From NCBI RefSeq assembly GCF_001486585.1, contig NZ_LN909046.1:1240001-1304000 (forward strand): DNA of 64,000 nucleotides, read 5' to 3'. Numbering within the stretch: the first letter of the stretch is position 1; each line of letters starts with the position of its first letter. Below the pieces are notes generated by a model that was given only the letters and a program-made list of their open reading frames with translations, was not told the DNA's origin and made no database searches. This document shows, piece by piece, positions 41,018 to 50,184 of the stretch. The position numbers and the translations under genes are program-made. This DNA comes from Paenibacillus senegalimassiliensis (GTDB lineage: Bacteria > Bacillota > Bacilli > Paenibacillales > Paenibacillaceae).

Positions 41018-42499
41018 CTACAGCAATTTCTTGATATCATCCTTGATCGCTTCGGATTGTGGTCCGAATACGACCTGGACTGCGCCTTTGCCTAATCTCA
41101 TGACGCCTGCTGCACCAAGCTGCTTCAATCCGGCATCATTGACAATCTTGTCGTCCTTGACGATCAGGCGAAGGCGGGTAATGCACGCATCCACAGACTC
41201 CACGTTCTCCGCTCCGCCGATGTTCGCCAAGATTTTGGCGGATCTGCTATCGGCTGACGATGCTGATCCTGTAGCAGGAGTAGCAGTTAATGTATCTGCT
41301 TCATCCACCTCACCAATATCCCCTGCCACTTCACGCCCTGGCGTCTTCAAGTTAAACTTGACGATCATGAAGCGGAAGATCACATAATAGACAACGGCTG
41401 TCACGAGACCTACTGGGATTAATAGTAGTGGTTTTGTTGATATTTGATAGTTAATCGCATAATCGATGAAGCCTGCCGAGAATCCAAAGCCCAGCTTCAT
41501 GCCCAGCGCATAAGTAACATACGCCGCAACCCCGGACAACAAGGCATGTACCCCATACAACACAGGAGCAACGAACATAAACGCAAATTCAAGCGGTTCC
41601 GTAATCCCGGTCAAGAAAGAAGCAAGCGCAGCCCCCAGGAAGATGGAGCTAACCAATTTACGTCTCTCTGGTCTGGCTGTATGAATGATGGCAAAAGCAG
41701 CAGCAGGCAGACCAAACATCATAATCGGGAAGAAGCCTGTCATGAACATGCCCGCCGTCGGGTCACCAGCAAAGAAGCGGTGCAAGTCGCCGTGAATGAC
41801 ATCCCCGGCCGCATTGGTGAAGTCACCGATTTGGAACCAAACGATGGAATTAAGAATGTGATGTAGACCAAACGGAATCAACAAGCGGTTGGCCACGATA
41901 TGAATAGCCGAGCCGAATCCGCCAAGGCTGGTGACCCAGTTCCCGAACGTGTCGAGTACATTCTGTACCGGTCCCCAGATCAAACCGAGAATCAAGCCCA
42001 CAACAACCATAGTTAAAGCCGTAATCATTGGCACAAAACGTTTGCCTCCGAAGAAGCCCAGCCAATCTGGCAGCTTGATGTTGTGGTATCGCTTGTAAAG
42101 ATAGGCCGAGATACAACCTACGATAATCCCGCCCAGAACCCCCATGTTGAGCTTCGTATCGGCGGATTGCATCAGCTCAGGGAAAATCCCTGGCACGCGG
42201 TCCAATACGTTCAACAGGATTAACTGGCCGATGACCGCTGACAATGCCGCTACAGCATCCCCGGCCAAACCAATTGCCACACCTACGGCAAAAATGAGCG
42301 GAAGATTATCAAATATCGTTCCCCCACCTGCCGCCAGGAATGGAGCAATGTACGTGTTCAGAAATCCCCCAACCGATTGCCCCAAGTGAAACTCGTTGAT
42401 GTAGTCGATGCTTCCGAACCTGAGCAGAATAGCTGCTGCAGGTAGTGTTGCAACCGGTAGCATTAATGACTTACCGATTTTCTGGAGAAAAGCTAGCAT
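41018..42499 (-). CDS. PTS transporter subunit IICB, glucose/N-acetylglucosamine family
   Basis: A 493-residue permease: IIC membrane part (residues 1 to about 390) with MLPVATLPAAAILLRFGS, IPFGLHHILNSIVW and GITEPLEFAFMFVAPVLYGVHA, the last holding the sugar-binding GITEPLEF loop, then IIB with phospho-Cys C439 (VDACITRLRL). It imports and phosphorylates a hexose. The pattern is of the NagE/NagP group, and the neighbouring chitinase supports N-acetylglucosamine as substrate, though glucose cannot be excluded. It lacks a fused IIA, which is supplied by the gene 30 bases upstream in the same operon. Confidence 0.9.
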   Translation of the reverse strand: MLAFLQKIGKSLMLPVATLPAAAILLRFGSIDYINEFHLGQSVGGFLNTYIAPFLAAGGGTIFDNLPLIFAVGVAIGLAGDAVAALSAVIGQLILLNVLDRVPGIFPELMQSADTKLNMGVLGGIIVGCISAYLYKRYHNIKLPDWLGFFGGKRFVPMITALTMVVVGLILGLIWGPVQNVLDTFGNWVTSLGGFGSAIHIVANRLLIPFGLHHILNSIVWFQIGDFTNAAGDVIHGDLHRFFAGDPTAGMFMTGFFPIMMFGLPAAAFAIIHTARPERRKLVSSIFLGAALASFLTGITEPLEFAFMFVAPVLYGVHALLSGVAAYVTYALGMKLGFGFSAGFIDYAINYQISTKPLLLIPVGLVTAVVYYVIFRFMIVKFNLKTPGREVAGDIGEVDEADTLTATPATGSASSADSRSAKILANIGGAENVESVDACITRLRLIVKDDKIVNDAGLKQLGAAGVMRLGKGAVQVVFGPQSEAIKDDIKKLL

Positions 42500-42529
42500 C
42501 CTTGAATCATCCTTTCCTAACCTCTGGTT

Positions 42530-43027
42530 TTATTGTAAAACCGCCTTCAAAACAACATTACCGCCTGCCGTCACAGGACCGGTGACTATTTCTACACTGC
42601 TTGCCGCTTCTTCAGCGTTTGTTACTATAATTGGCGAGATGACCGGATAACCGGCTGCTCGGATTTTGGCGATGTCAAATTCAATCAATAATTGGCCCGC
42701 CTTGACTTGATCGCCTGCCACAACATGGGTGACAAAGCCTTCTCCTTTAAGCGAAACCGTATTGATGCCCAAATGGAACAGGAACTGCAGACCCGTGGTG
42801 CTCTCGATCATCAGCGCGTGGCTGCTCTTAATGACATGGACAACCTTTCCGTCAAACGGAGCGACCAACCTTCCCTCGCTAGGTTCAATGGCTAATCCTG
42901 GACCCATATGCCCTCCGGCAAAAGCTTCGTCAGGAACCTGGGTCAAGGCTACAGCCTCCCCGGTAAGTGGTGATGCAATTTCTACAGCTTGTTTCTCCGT
43001 ATTTTTCTTTTTCCATTTTGAAAACAA
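42530..43027 (-). CDS. PTS glucose-family IIA component
   Basis: A 165-residue IIA(Glc)-type protein: IASPLTGEAVALTQVPDEAFAGGHMGPGLAIEPSEG, VAPFDGKVVHVIKSSHA with H70, and GLQFLFHLGINTVSLKGEGF with the phosphorylated H85. It takes phosphate from HPr and passes it to the IICB subunit encoded next. The start is a TTG at 43027 with GGGGAGG ahead (MFSKWKKK is the usual beginning of these proteins); a longer frame to 43081 is rejected. Expression is controlled by an RNA antiterminator in the leader. Confidence 0.92.
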   Translation of the reverse strand: MFSKWKKKNTEKQAVEIASPLTGEAVALTQVPDEAFAGGHMGPGLAIEPSEGRLVAPFDGKVVHVIKSSHALMIESTTGLQFLFHLGINTVSLKGEGFVTHVVAGDQVKAGQLLIEFDIAKIRAAGYPVISPIIVTNAEEAASSVEIVTGPVTAGGNVVLKAVLQ

Positions 43028-43132
43028 GATGATTTCCTCCCCATACGAATTCTGTTTATCTCTTTCTATAAAACACTTCATCCCGAACTGTTTCTGCCTT
43101 TTGATGAAATATTACCCAGCCCGCCAGGCAAT

Positions 43133-43207
43133 AAAAAAGAGCCAAGAAAAGAACCCAAGTTACAGGTATACTCTTCTCGGCTCATGCCCATTCGCTCATG
43201 GTAACAC
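43133..43207 (-). promoter_or_regulatory. GlcT-type ribonucleic antiterminator (RAT) and overlapping terminator
   Basis: On the minus strand GTGTTACCATGAGCGAATGG...GGCATGAGCC (43179-43207) resembles the RAT of B. subtilis ptsG (GTGTTACTGATTCGATCAGGCATGAG). It overlaps a terminator, GAGCCGAGAAGA...TCTTTTCTTGGCTC then TTTTTT (43133-43183). A BglG/GlcT-family protein binding the RAT would prevent termination and allow expression of the PTS genes. No such protein is encoded in the window. Confidence 0.72.
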
Positions 43208-43240
43208 GCCAAAAGTCATTTCGTTTTCGGTTATGTGATT

Positions 43241-43292
43241 ATAATAGTTCAACCCATGTTCAGCGTCAACCATAAAATTGAAAGCGTTCACT
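43241..43292 (-). promoter_or_regulatory. PTS promoter with upstream cre-like site
   Basis: TTGACG (43264-43269), 17 bases, TATTAT (43241-43246) on the minus strand. About 10 bases upstream TGAAAGCGTTCACT (43279-43292, read on plus) matches the CcpA cre consensus TGWAARCGYTWNCW at 13 of 14 positions. Confidence 0.65.
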
Positions 43293-43377
43293 TAATATTT
43301 ATTCCAATCCTTGCCGCTCGAATTTCAAGGAGAAATCCTTCCAAAAAGGGGGTAATATGCTCTATAAATACCCGCTT

Positions 43378-45465
43378 TTATTGCGCTTGGAACAAGGCTG
43401 GTACTACATTGGGCTCCCATCCAGGTAACGAGGTGTGGGACTGAATTACTTTATAAATGATGCCATTATGGGACACGAGTTGGTTAACGGTATAAGCCGT
43501 ATAAGGCGCCCAGGCCTCTACGCCCGTATCTCCAGAATCCGTTACCGCCGTTACCGCATTGCTAGCGGGTGAGCTATTCCCCGCAGCATCCTTCGCTACC
43601 ACTGTGAAGGTATACGATGTTGATGGAGCCAGGCCGCTGATGGTCGCCGTCAAATTGCTTACAGACGCAGCCAGTTGACTTCCATTGTAAACCTCATAAG
43701 CTGTAACACCCACGTTATCTGTGGAAGCTCCCCAGCTTAAGGATACAGTTGTTGAAGTTTTGCCAGTAACGCTCAAATTGCCCGGTGCAGTAGGTGGAAC
43801 CGTATCTCCAGGAATCGTTCCTGCCTCCGTTGTCGCGCTTACCGCTCCGCTGGCGGGAGATGTGTTGCCCGCGGCATCTCGGGCCACAACAGTAAAGCTG
43901 TAAGTTGTCGATGGTGTCAGACCGCTAATAGTGGCCGTCGTACCGTTCACGGCTGCAGCCTGTGCCCCGTCACGGTAGACTACATAACCCGCTACGCCAA
44001 CATTATCACTCGAAGCCTGCCACGTTAAGGTAACCGAGCTGCTTGTCTTGCCGGTAACCGTTACTCCGCTTGGAGCTGTCGGTGGGGTTGTATCTCCCGG
44101 CGGCGTAACCGTACCTCCAAGATCGTTGCGCAGCTTGGTTAGCAGCGTCTTGTTGCGGTCGCTGCTCAGCTCCCAGAACATCGCTCCGGCCAAGCCGCGA
44201 TTCTTAATGTAATCTGTCTTGAAGCCGATGGATTGCGTGTCATCGTAAGTGATGAAACGGCCGGTGGATGGATTGTGCAAATAAGGTACCTTGGCCGTGT
44301 CGTTCCAGTACCGGGTGTAACCGTTCTTGTTGATGTAATTGGATTCCAGATCGCTAAAATCGAACACGCCCGGTTCCCATGTTCCCGCAGAGGAAGCACC
44401 ACTTGCACTTTGGTATTGCCCGTTGCCGCTAGTTACTCCATCCCAGCCCCGTCCATAGAACGGTACACCAAGCACGAGCTTGCTTGCCGGAACCCCTGCA
44501 TTCAGATGGCCTTGAACCGCCACATCTCCATTGAAGGTCGAGGCGCTTGGCACACCCGCAGCTTCAGCCGCCGGATCAAAGTACAGCGGGGCGTTATGGC
44601 CAGTAACCTGCTGCCATCCGCCGTTGAAATCATAAGTCATAATATTAATCCAATCAACAATCGAAGCGATATTGCCAAGCTCCGTATTATTCACGTACGC
44701 CGGTGATGCACCGGAAGCAATCGTCAGCAGATAATGCTTGCCGTCAGCCGCTCCTGCCGCATCAAGCTTGGTACGGATTTCTTGCAGCAGCTTCGTATAA
44801 TTTTGCTTATCTTCCGCACGGTAGCTGTTGCCTGGAAGTCCGCCCGACACCGGGTATTCCCAGTCCAGGTCGACCCCGTCAAAATTGAATTTCCGCAGGA
44901 AATCTACGGCTGAATTTGCAAAGGTCTCGCGAGTAACTTGGCTGGCTGCCACATCACTGAAGCGATTGGACCAGGTCCAGCCCCCTACCGAAATAATCGT
45001 TTTCAAATGAGGGTTGGCTTGCTTCAGCTTATTCAACTGATGAATGTTGCCCGCATAGGGTTGATCCCAGACATCTCCCGGAAATTGCTTGCCGGTATCA
45101 ATCCACGGATCTCCTAGCACAATGGTACCATTAGGAACGTTAATGGTTAGTCCCTTTTCGTCCTGGGTAGGCCATGTAATCGGATTAGGTCCGGTAGGAT
45201 CAGGATTACCATGGCGTCCATCCCAGGCGATATCAGCAAAGGCATAGTTAATATGCGTAATCTTGGAAGCATCGATATCATAAACGTTAAAATTGCGGGC
45301 ATACGCTCCCCATGAAGGATAATAGGCCACAACCTTGTAATCCTCCGCTGCCTTTGCGGATTCGGGCTGGAAGAGACCTCCCGGAAGAAGCAGAGACAAG
45401 GCCAAACAGGTCATTGTGAACAGCTTCCACTTTCTGGCGAAACGTGTGTGCCTTTTTGAATGCAT
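43378..45465 (-). CDS. Secreted chitinase, GH18 with two FnIII and a chitin-binding domain
   Basis: A 695-residue exoenzyme: signal peptide to about residue 39 (ends SAKAA), GH18 barrel (about 43-450) with SVGGW and the catalytic D196-x2-D199-x-D201-x-E203 (FDGVDLDWEYP), two fibronectin type III domains (about 462-550 and 557-645), and a C-terminal CBM5/12-like chitin-binding domain (WAPYTAYTVNQLVSHNGIIYKV). The architecture is that of Bacillus circulans chitinase A1, a processive enzyme that releases chitobiose from chitin outside the cell. The adjacent PTS probably takes up the resulting GlcNAc. Its promoter carries a perfect inverted repeat over the -10. Confidence 0.95.
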   Translation of the reverse strand: MHSKRHTRFARKWKLFTMTCLALSLLLPGGLFQPESAKAAEDYKVVAYYPSWGAYARNFNVYDIDASKITHINYAFADIAWDGRHGNPDPTGPNPITWPTQDEKGLTINVPNGTIVLGDPWIDTGKQFPGDVWDQPYAGNIHQLNKLKQANPHLKTIISVGGWTWSNRFSDVAASQVTRETFANSAVDFLRKFNFDGVDLDWEYPVSGGLPGNSYRAEDKQNYTKLLQEIRTKLDAAGAADGKHYLLTIASGASPAYVNNTELGNIASIVDWINIMTYDFNGGWQQVTGHNAPLYFDPAAEAAGVPSASTFNGDVAVQGHLNAGVPASKLVLGVPFYGRGWDGVTSGNGQYQSASGASSAGTWEPGVFDFSDLESNYINKNGYTRYWNDTAKVPYLHNPSTGRFITYDDTQSIGFKTDYIKNRGLAGAMFWELSSDRNKTLLTKLRNDLGGTVTPPGDTTPPTAPSGVTVTGKTSSSVTLTWQASSDNVGVAGYVVYRDGAQAAAVNGTTATISGLTPSTTYSFTVVARDAAGNTSPASGAVSATTEAGTIPGDTVPPTAPGNLSVTGKTSTTVSLSWGASTDNVGVTAYEVYNGSQLAASVSNLTATISGLAPSTSYTFTVVAKDAAGNSSPASNAVTAVTDSGDTGVEAWAPYTAYTVNQLVSHNGIIYKVIQSHTSLPGWEPNVVPALFQAQ

Positions 45466-45599
45466 AACTTAGATCCCTCTCTCTCGTAATTAATGTGATG
45501 AAATAGAATTGGAATAAAGTAAGCAAACCGCCTTTCCTATGATTCTGCTAGGATGGCCCTACTCTCTGATTCGTCCAGGCATTCCCTCCTAATATTGAA

Positions 45600-45635
45600 T
45601 TGTAAGAGTTTACAAATCTATTAAATCACAATCAA
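45600..45635 (-). promoter_or_regulatory. Chitinase promoter with operator TTGTAA-N4-TTACAA
   Basis: A perfect inverted repeat TTGTAAGAGTTTACAA (45600-45615) lies over a minus-strand -10 TAAACT (45607-45612), with -35 TTGATT (45630-45635) 17 bases upstream. TGTAAGAGTTTACA also fits the cre consensus at 13 of 14 positions, missing only the central C. It is well placed for repression. Confidence 0.55.
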
Positions 45636-45726
45636 AATGGCGATTAAAGGATAAATTTCTATTATTTTCTCGAATTCTCAGGAATAATTGGACAAAATGA
45701 GAGAAAAGGATGATAGGCACAGGCGC

Positions 45727-45756
45727 AAAAAAACAGCGCCCCCAAAGGAGCGCTGC
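45727..45756 (-). terminator. Terminator after hrpB
   Basis: On the minus strand CAGCGCTCC TTTG GGGGCGCTG followed by TTTTTTT. Confidence 0.88.
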
Positions 45757-45823
45757 GAATGCAAGCCAAGCAGTCTGGCCTATACTATTAAATTCGTGTG
45801 AAACTATCGGCATCCCTACCCGA

Positions 45824-47992
45824 CTATCGTTTGCCCTCCGGCGGACGTACCCTGCGCGTTGCGATGGCCTCAAGTGGGTCATCCGGCCAATAATGCTTGG
45901 GATAACGGCCTTTAAGATCCTTTTTGACGTCGAAGTAAGTGTTGGCCCAGAAGCTGCGTAAATCGGCAGTCACCTGTACGGGGCGGCTTGCCGGAGATAG
46001 CAGATGCAACGTGATGGGAACTTGGCCAAATCCGACGCGTGGCGTCTCCATCAGACCAAATACTTCCTGAAGCCTCACAGCCGCATACGGGGCCTGCGCT
46101 CCCTCGTAATGTACCTGGATTTTCGAGCCGCTTGGCACCAGCAGATGGCTGGGTGCTTCATCATTCAGCGCTTGCTGCTGTGGCCAGGTAAGCCGATGCT
46201 CCAGAATATTGTGCAAGGACAAGGCCTGTAAGTCAGAACGCTTGCGAACTCCGGATAGATAGGGAGCCAACCATTCATCAGCCGTTGCGGCCAAGGTCTC
46301 ATCGGACACGTCTGGCCAATCGCTATTCAACCGATGCAGGAACAGCAGCCGTGCTTGCAGCTTGCGAGCCTTGTCAGTCCAGGGAAGGATGCTTATACCC
46401 TTTGTGGCAACGGCATCCAGCCACGCTTGAACCAATTGCTCTGCGCCTGGTTCAGGGTCCGGCTGCTCTCTCAGCACAATAGCGCCCAGCGTCCGGCGAA
46501 TTCGGGCACGAACGGTGCCTGAGGGCTCGTCCCAAACGGCACTCCGTTCCTCGCGAATATCCTCTGAGCAGTAATGGTACAGATCCTCCTCATTTAGCGG
46601 AGCAGCTAGCCAAATGCGGCCCTCTATCCCCTCATCGTCGATGTCAGCAACAGCGAGGAAGGATGCCGTGCCCAGCATATCTTTTGTTGTTAAATGGGCG
46701 CCGCGCCCACCCTGTAGCAGATAGCGGCCGTCCGGACGGCGCGCCGCGATGCGGTCCGGATAAGCAAAGGCCACCAGCAGGCCGCACCAGCGGTCAGCGT
46801 CCAAGGCCGCCACCGCTGGGGGCGCACTAGCGCTAGCCCCGGTGGTAGCGGCGCCGGGTTCATCTGGCGCGTCCGCTCCCCACGCGGCCAGTTCCAGCGC
46901 CAGCGGCGCCAGGTCCACCTCCAGCATCTCGGGCGGCGTACGCGCCTCAAGCTGACGGTCCGCCTCCTCGCTCCAGAGGCGGTAGCATACGCCCGGTGCC
47001 GTGCGCCCGGCCCGTCCTCGCCGCTGATCGACGGAGTCCCGTGCAGCTCTCGCGGTGACCAGCCGGCTCATGCCGGTGCGTGGCGAGAAGAGCGACGTGC
47101 GGCGCAGCCCGCTGTCGATGACCACCGTCACGCCATTCACCGTCAAGCTGGACTCGGCGATGGACGTGGCCAGCACAATCTTGCGCTGCCCTGCGGGAGG
47201 CGCCTCGATGGCCCGCCGCTGCTCCGCCTGCGGCAGCGCCCCGTATAGCGGTGTCAGCAGGACGCCATCCGGCAGTCCCCGTGCCCGCAAGGCCTCGCCA
47301 ACTCGGCGGATTTCCCGCGCCCCAGGCAAAAAGACAAGCAAGCTGCCTTCATGCTCCGCAAGTGCCCGGCGAACCGTCCGCTCCACTGTCAGCTCCAGCG
47401 GTTCCTTGGCTCCACCCCCGGCATAAATCGTATCCACAGGGTACATTCGGCCTGCGCTTTGCACGACCGGCGCTCCATCCAGCAACCGGGCAACCGGCTC
47501 CGGGTCCAGAGTGGCCGACATCACCAGCAGCCGCAAGTCCTCGCGCAGCAGCTCACGGCTTTGCCAGGCCAGGGCCAAGCCCAGATCGGCATGGAGACTC
47601 CGCTCATGAAATTCGTCAAAAATAACGAGCCCCGTGCCCATCAAGGCGGGATCTTGCTGCATCAAGCGGGTCAAGATTCCCTCGGTCACGACGGTAATAC
47701 GAGTCCGCTCGGATACGCGGCCGTCTCCGCGCATTCGGTAACCCACGGTCGCTCCAACGGGCTCACCAAGCTGTGCTGCCATGTATACGGCAGCCGAACG
47801 CGCGGCAAGGCGCCGAGGCTCCAGCAACAGAATATGCTGTCCTTCCAGCCACGGCTCGCTTAGCAGAGCAAGCGGAGTGCGCGTCGTCTTTCCCGCTCCC
47901 GGCTCCGCAAGCAGCACCGCCACTCCGGCTCCACGCAAGGCTGCCTTTACATCAGGAATAACTTCGTCAATCGGCATCGGTACAATGGTCAT
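45824..47992 (-). CDS. hrpB: ATP-dependent helicase HrpB, lacking the usual middle region
   Basis: A 722-residue DEAH-type helicase: Walker A EPGAGKTT near 30, DEFH box IFDEFHERS, SATLD, motif V-VI ATSIAESSLTVNGV and DQRRGRAGRTAPG, then the HrpB-specific C-terminal domain (about 440-722, PSGSKIQVHYEG...FGLMETPRVGFGQVP...ADLRSFW). HrpB proteins are usually 800-850 residues. Here the ratchet/HA2 segment that should follow LEVDLAPLALELAAWGAD is replaced by a short Ala/Pro-rich linker (PDEPGAATTGASASAPPAV), with about 100 residues missing and the frame intact. Function of HrpB is not defined in Bacillales. Helicase activity of this shortened form is uncertain. Confidence 0.9.
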   Translation of the reverse strand: MTIVPMPIDEVIPDVKAALRGAGVAVLLAEPGAGKTTRTPLALLSEPWLEGQHILLLEPRRLAARSAAVYMAAQLGEPVGATVGYRMRGDGRVSERTRITVVTEGILTRLMQQDPALMGTGLVIFDEFHERSLHADLGLALAWQSRELLREDLRLLVMSATLDPEPVARLLDGAPVVQSAGRMYPVDTIYAGGGAKEPLELTVERTVRRALAEHEGSLLVFLPGAREIRRVGEALRARGLPDGVLLTPLYGALPQAEQRRAIEAPPAGQRKIVLATSIAESSLTVNGVTVVIDSGLRRTSLFSPRTGMSRLVTARAARDSVDQRRGRAGRTAPGVCYRLWSEEADRQLEARTPPEMLEVDLAPLALELAAWGADAPDEPGAATTGASASAPPAVAALDADRWCGLLVAFAYPDRIAARRPDGRYLLQGGRGAHLTTKDMLGTASFLAVADIDDEGIEGRIWLAAPLNEEDLYHYCSEDIREERSAVWDEPSGTVRARIRRTLGAIVLREQPDPEPGAEQLVQAWLDAVATKGISILPWTDKARKLQARLLFLHRLNSDWPDVSDETLAATADEWLAPYLSGVRKRSDLQALSLHNILEHRLTWPQQQALNDEAPSHLLVPSGSKIQVHYEGAQAPYAAVRLQEVFGLMETPRVGFGQVPITLHLLSPASRPVQVTADLRSFWANTYFDVKKDLKGRYPKHYWPDDPLEAIATRRVRPPEGKR

Positions 47993-48046
47993 AATTATCT
48001 CCTTACAAATGACTAACTGTTACATGAGAGTTCATTAATTTCAGGA

Positions 48047-48412
48047 CTACTCCAGTCTCTCACGAATAACTCCTTCATATTGGCGAAAGGCCGCATTATG
48101 CTGTAATCCCCGCTGATCCGCCAACATATTGAAGCGCAATTGTTGCTCCGAGCGTTTGCGCTGGAGAGCCCATAGTTCCGGTCCATCTCCGCAAGCGGCA
48201 ATCAAATCGTCAAGACGTACCAAGTCTTGGCTCAATTGAATTTCTTCGGGGACATATCCCGCATTTTTCATAACTTTATACGCCATCCGCAGTTCTTCAG
48301 GCACACCGGACAAATCTTCTATTGTCAGCGGCTTGCCCTCTCCGGGTAAATTGTCAAACTCTCCCTGCCGCATTGCTTCTGCAATCTTCTGCTCGGCCAG
48401 CCAGGACAACAT
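48047..48412 (-). CDS. DUF1992 (DnaJ homologue subfamily C member 28-like) protein
   Basis: A 121-residue cytosolic protein with the DUF1992 signature: LAEQKIAEAMRQGEFDNLPGEGKPL, then YKVMKNAGYVPEEIQL and a helical C-terminus. The family is widespread and uncharacterised; in eukaryotes the domain is found in DNAJC28. The start is set at the ATG 48412, which has GGAGG 8 bases upstream; upstream in-frame starts precede that ribosome site. Lies between hrpB and an SDR gene, with a terminator before it. Confidence 0.8.
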   Translation of the reverse strand: MLSWLAEQKIAEAMRQGEFDNLPGEGKPLTIEDLSGVPEELRMAYKVMKNAGYVPEEIQLSQDLVRLDDLIAACGDGPELWALQRKRSEQQLRFNMLADQRGLQHNAAFRQYEGVIRERLE

Positions 48413-48473
48413 CCCCATCGCCTCCATCAAATCATATATATATGTCTCTATCATAGCACGGCCCGTTCTCTGA

Positions 48474-48505
48474 CAAAACAAATGCCCCCCGCGTCAGCGG
48501 AAGGC
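48474..48505 (-). terminator. Terminator after the SDR gene
   Basis: On the minus strand GCCTTCCGC TGAC GCGGGGGGC followed by ATTTGTTTTGT. Confidence 0.75.
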
Positions 48506-48535
48506 ACAATTTCAACCAGATTTAGGTTCTTAGCC

Positions 48536-49342
48536 TTAAAGCAGAGATTCCGCACCGTCGATCACAACACGAGCCCCCGTGATATGAATAGATTCATCAG
48601 AGGCAAGAAAGGCAACGAGATCGGCTACCTGCTCCGGTTGCCCCGGACCATCCGCCAACGGCTGAGAGCCCTCGGGATATTCCACAGGAATGATAATTTC
48701 CTCCAATTCCTTGCTCTTCTCCGTGGATTTGTCGATATTAGTAGCAATGGCTCCCGGACTAATGGCGTTCACACGAATCCGGTAACGAGCCAGTTCTAAA
48801 GCAATCATCTTGGCAAAAGCCACCTGACCAGCCTTGGTGGCGCTGTAGGCGGACATGCCAAAGCCCGAGAACTTGTCGTTGCCGTTAATGGAACTTGTAA
48901 TGATAATGCTGCCGCCCTGCTTTTTCAGATATGGCACCGTATATTTGACCGTCAGGAATGTCCCCGTCAAGTTAATGCTCAACGTCTTGTTCCATTCTTC
49001 AAAGCTCAGTTCATCCACCGGCGCCAGCTTGCCGTTAATGCCAGCATTGGCAAAAACAATGTCGATTCTGCCAAATGCCTTAGCCGCCTCGACTACTGCT
49101 TGCTCCATTCGCTCTGGATCGGAGACATCCACATCAAAAGCACGAGCCGAACCTGGATATAGGGCATTGATCTCCCCGGCAGCCTGCTCCGTACGCTCGT
49201 CCAATAGATCAAACAACGCCACCTTGGCGCCTTCGCTTGCCAATTTCATGGCTGTCGCTTTGCCGATGCCGGAGCCAGCCCCCGTAACAATGGCTGTTTT
49301 GTTAGCAAAGCGATTGCCGTTTCCTTCCCGTTTTCCCGTCAT
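48536..49342 (-). CDS. Short-chain dehydrogenase/reductase (FabG-like)
   Basis: A 268-residue SDR: cofactor loop VTGAGSGIGKA with DLLDE after beta-2 (the acidic residue favours NAD), NAGI, catalytic S in TSSINGN, Y-x3-K in YSATKAG, and the SPGAI loop. It belongs to the glucose-dehydrogenase/3-oxoacyl reductase-like group with broad alcohol or ketone substrates. The start is the ATG at 49342, with GGAGTG ahead. Monocistronic, next to a TetR regulator on the same strand but with a separate promoter region. Substrate unknown. Confidence 0.9.
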   Translation of the reverse strand: MTGKREGNGNRFANKTAIVTGAGSGIGKATAMKLASEGAKVALFDLLDERTEQAAGEINALYPGSARAFDVDVSDPERMEQAVVEAAKAFGRIDIVFANAGINGKLAPVDELSFEEWNKTLSINLTGTFLTVKYTVPYLKKQGGSIIITSSINGNDKFSGFGMSAYSATKAGQVAFAKMIALELARYRIRVNAISPGAIATNIDKSTEKSKELEEIIIPVEYPEGSQPLADGPGQPEQVADLVAFLASDESIHITGARVVIDGAESLL

Positions 49343-49447
49343 GTCGACACACTCCATTCGCTTCATAGGCTCTTTACAAATATTTATCCATTTATTCCAG
49401 AATACCCATTTTCGAATGTAGTTTAATCATAACGGCTGTCCAATCAT

Positions 49448-50047
49448 TTAGGAACCTGCAGAACTGCCGACAGGCCAGGTGGAGAGCGCTTGCCCAGCAA
49501 CAGCCTCTAGCATTTCACGGCTAAAACCAGCTTTGGCTTGAACAGCTATACCATGGAGAACTGCCAGCAAAAATGCAGCGAGCACAGCACAGTCAGTTGT
49601 CTCTGGGAGATCCCGTTCTCTTTTTGCCCGCTCGAAGCGATCACGCAACAAGGCCTCTCCTTCTGCACGTGCATCGATTAAAGCCAGCCGAATAGGTTCG
49701 GCATCATCTGAGCCAGCCAAGGCCCCTTGTACAGCCAGGCACCCTCTGCGATCGGGGTAACGGGTATTTAAATCTGCGGCACTAAGGAGAATATGTGCTG
49801 CCACCTCCCGTGAAGTTGGTAACTCCAGTGCGGCAGGAATGAAATCCAAGTAACGTTCGTAATAGCGTGCCAGAACTTGGCGAAACAAAGCTTCCTTGTT
49901 TCCAAACGCGGAGTAAAGTGCAGGGCGTTCGACACCGATGGCCTGCGTCAGATCAGTGTAAGACACACCCTCATAACCTTTGCGCCAGAACACACAAAGG
50001 GCGGCCTCTAATGCCTGATCCACATCGAATTCACGTTTACGTCCCAT
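49448..50047 (-). CDS. TetR/AcrR-family transcriptional repressor
   Basis: A 199-residue regulator: N-terminal helix-turn-helix (ALEAALCVFWRKGYEGVSYTDLTQAIGVERPALYSAFGNKEALF) as in the TetR_C/YcdC-like group, then a helical ligand domain with CLAVQGALAGSDDAEPIR near 100-120. It is divergent from an SDR-reductase pair, with two near-identical palindromic sites in the gap. It probably represses that pair, and perhaps itself, until a small toxic or oxidised ligand binds. Confidence 0.92.
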   Translation of the reverse strand: MGRKREFDVDQALEAALCVFWRKGYEGVSYTDLTQAIGVERPALYSAFGNKEALFRQVLARYYERYLDFIPAALELPTSREVAAHILLSAADLNTRYPDRRGCLAVQGALAGSDDAEPIRLALIDARAEGEALLRDRFERAKRERDLPETTDCAVLAAFLLAVLHGIAVQAKAGFSREMLEAVAGQALSTWPVGSSAGS

Positions 50048-50184
50048 CAGCCTAATCTCCTCTGCTCATATCTAAATTTCTAAACTGAGAATATCATAAC
50101 ATACGTTACAAATCAGAACCATCTCTAGTGAGCCCTTCCATAGCACCGCGTATCTTTTATCAATCGTCGCGAGTTGGCGTTTTC

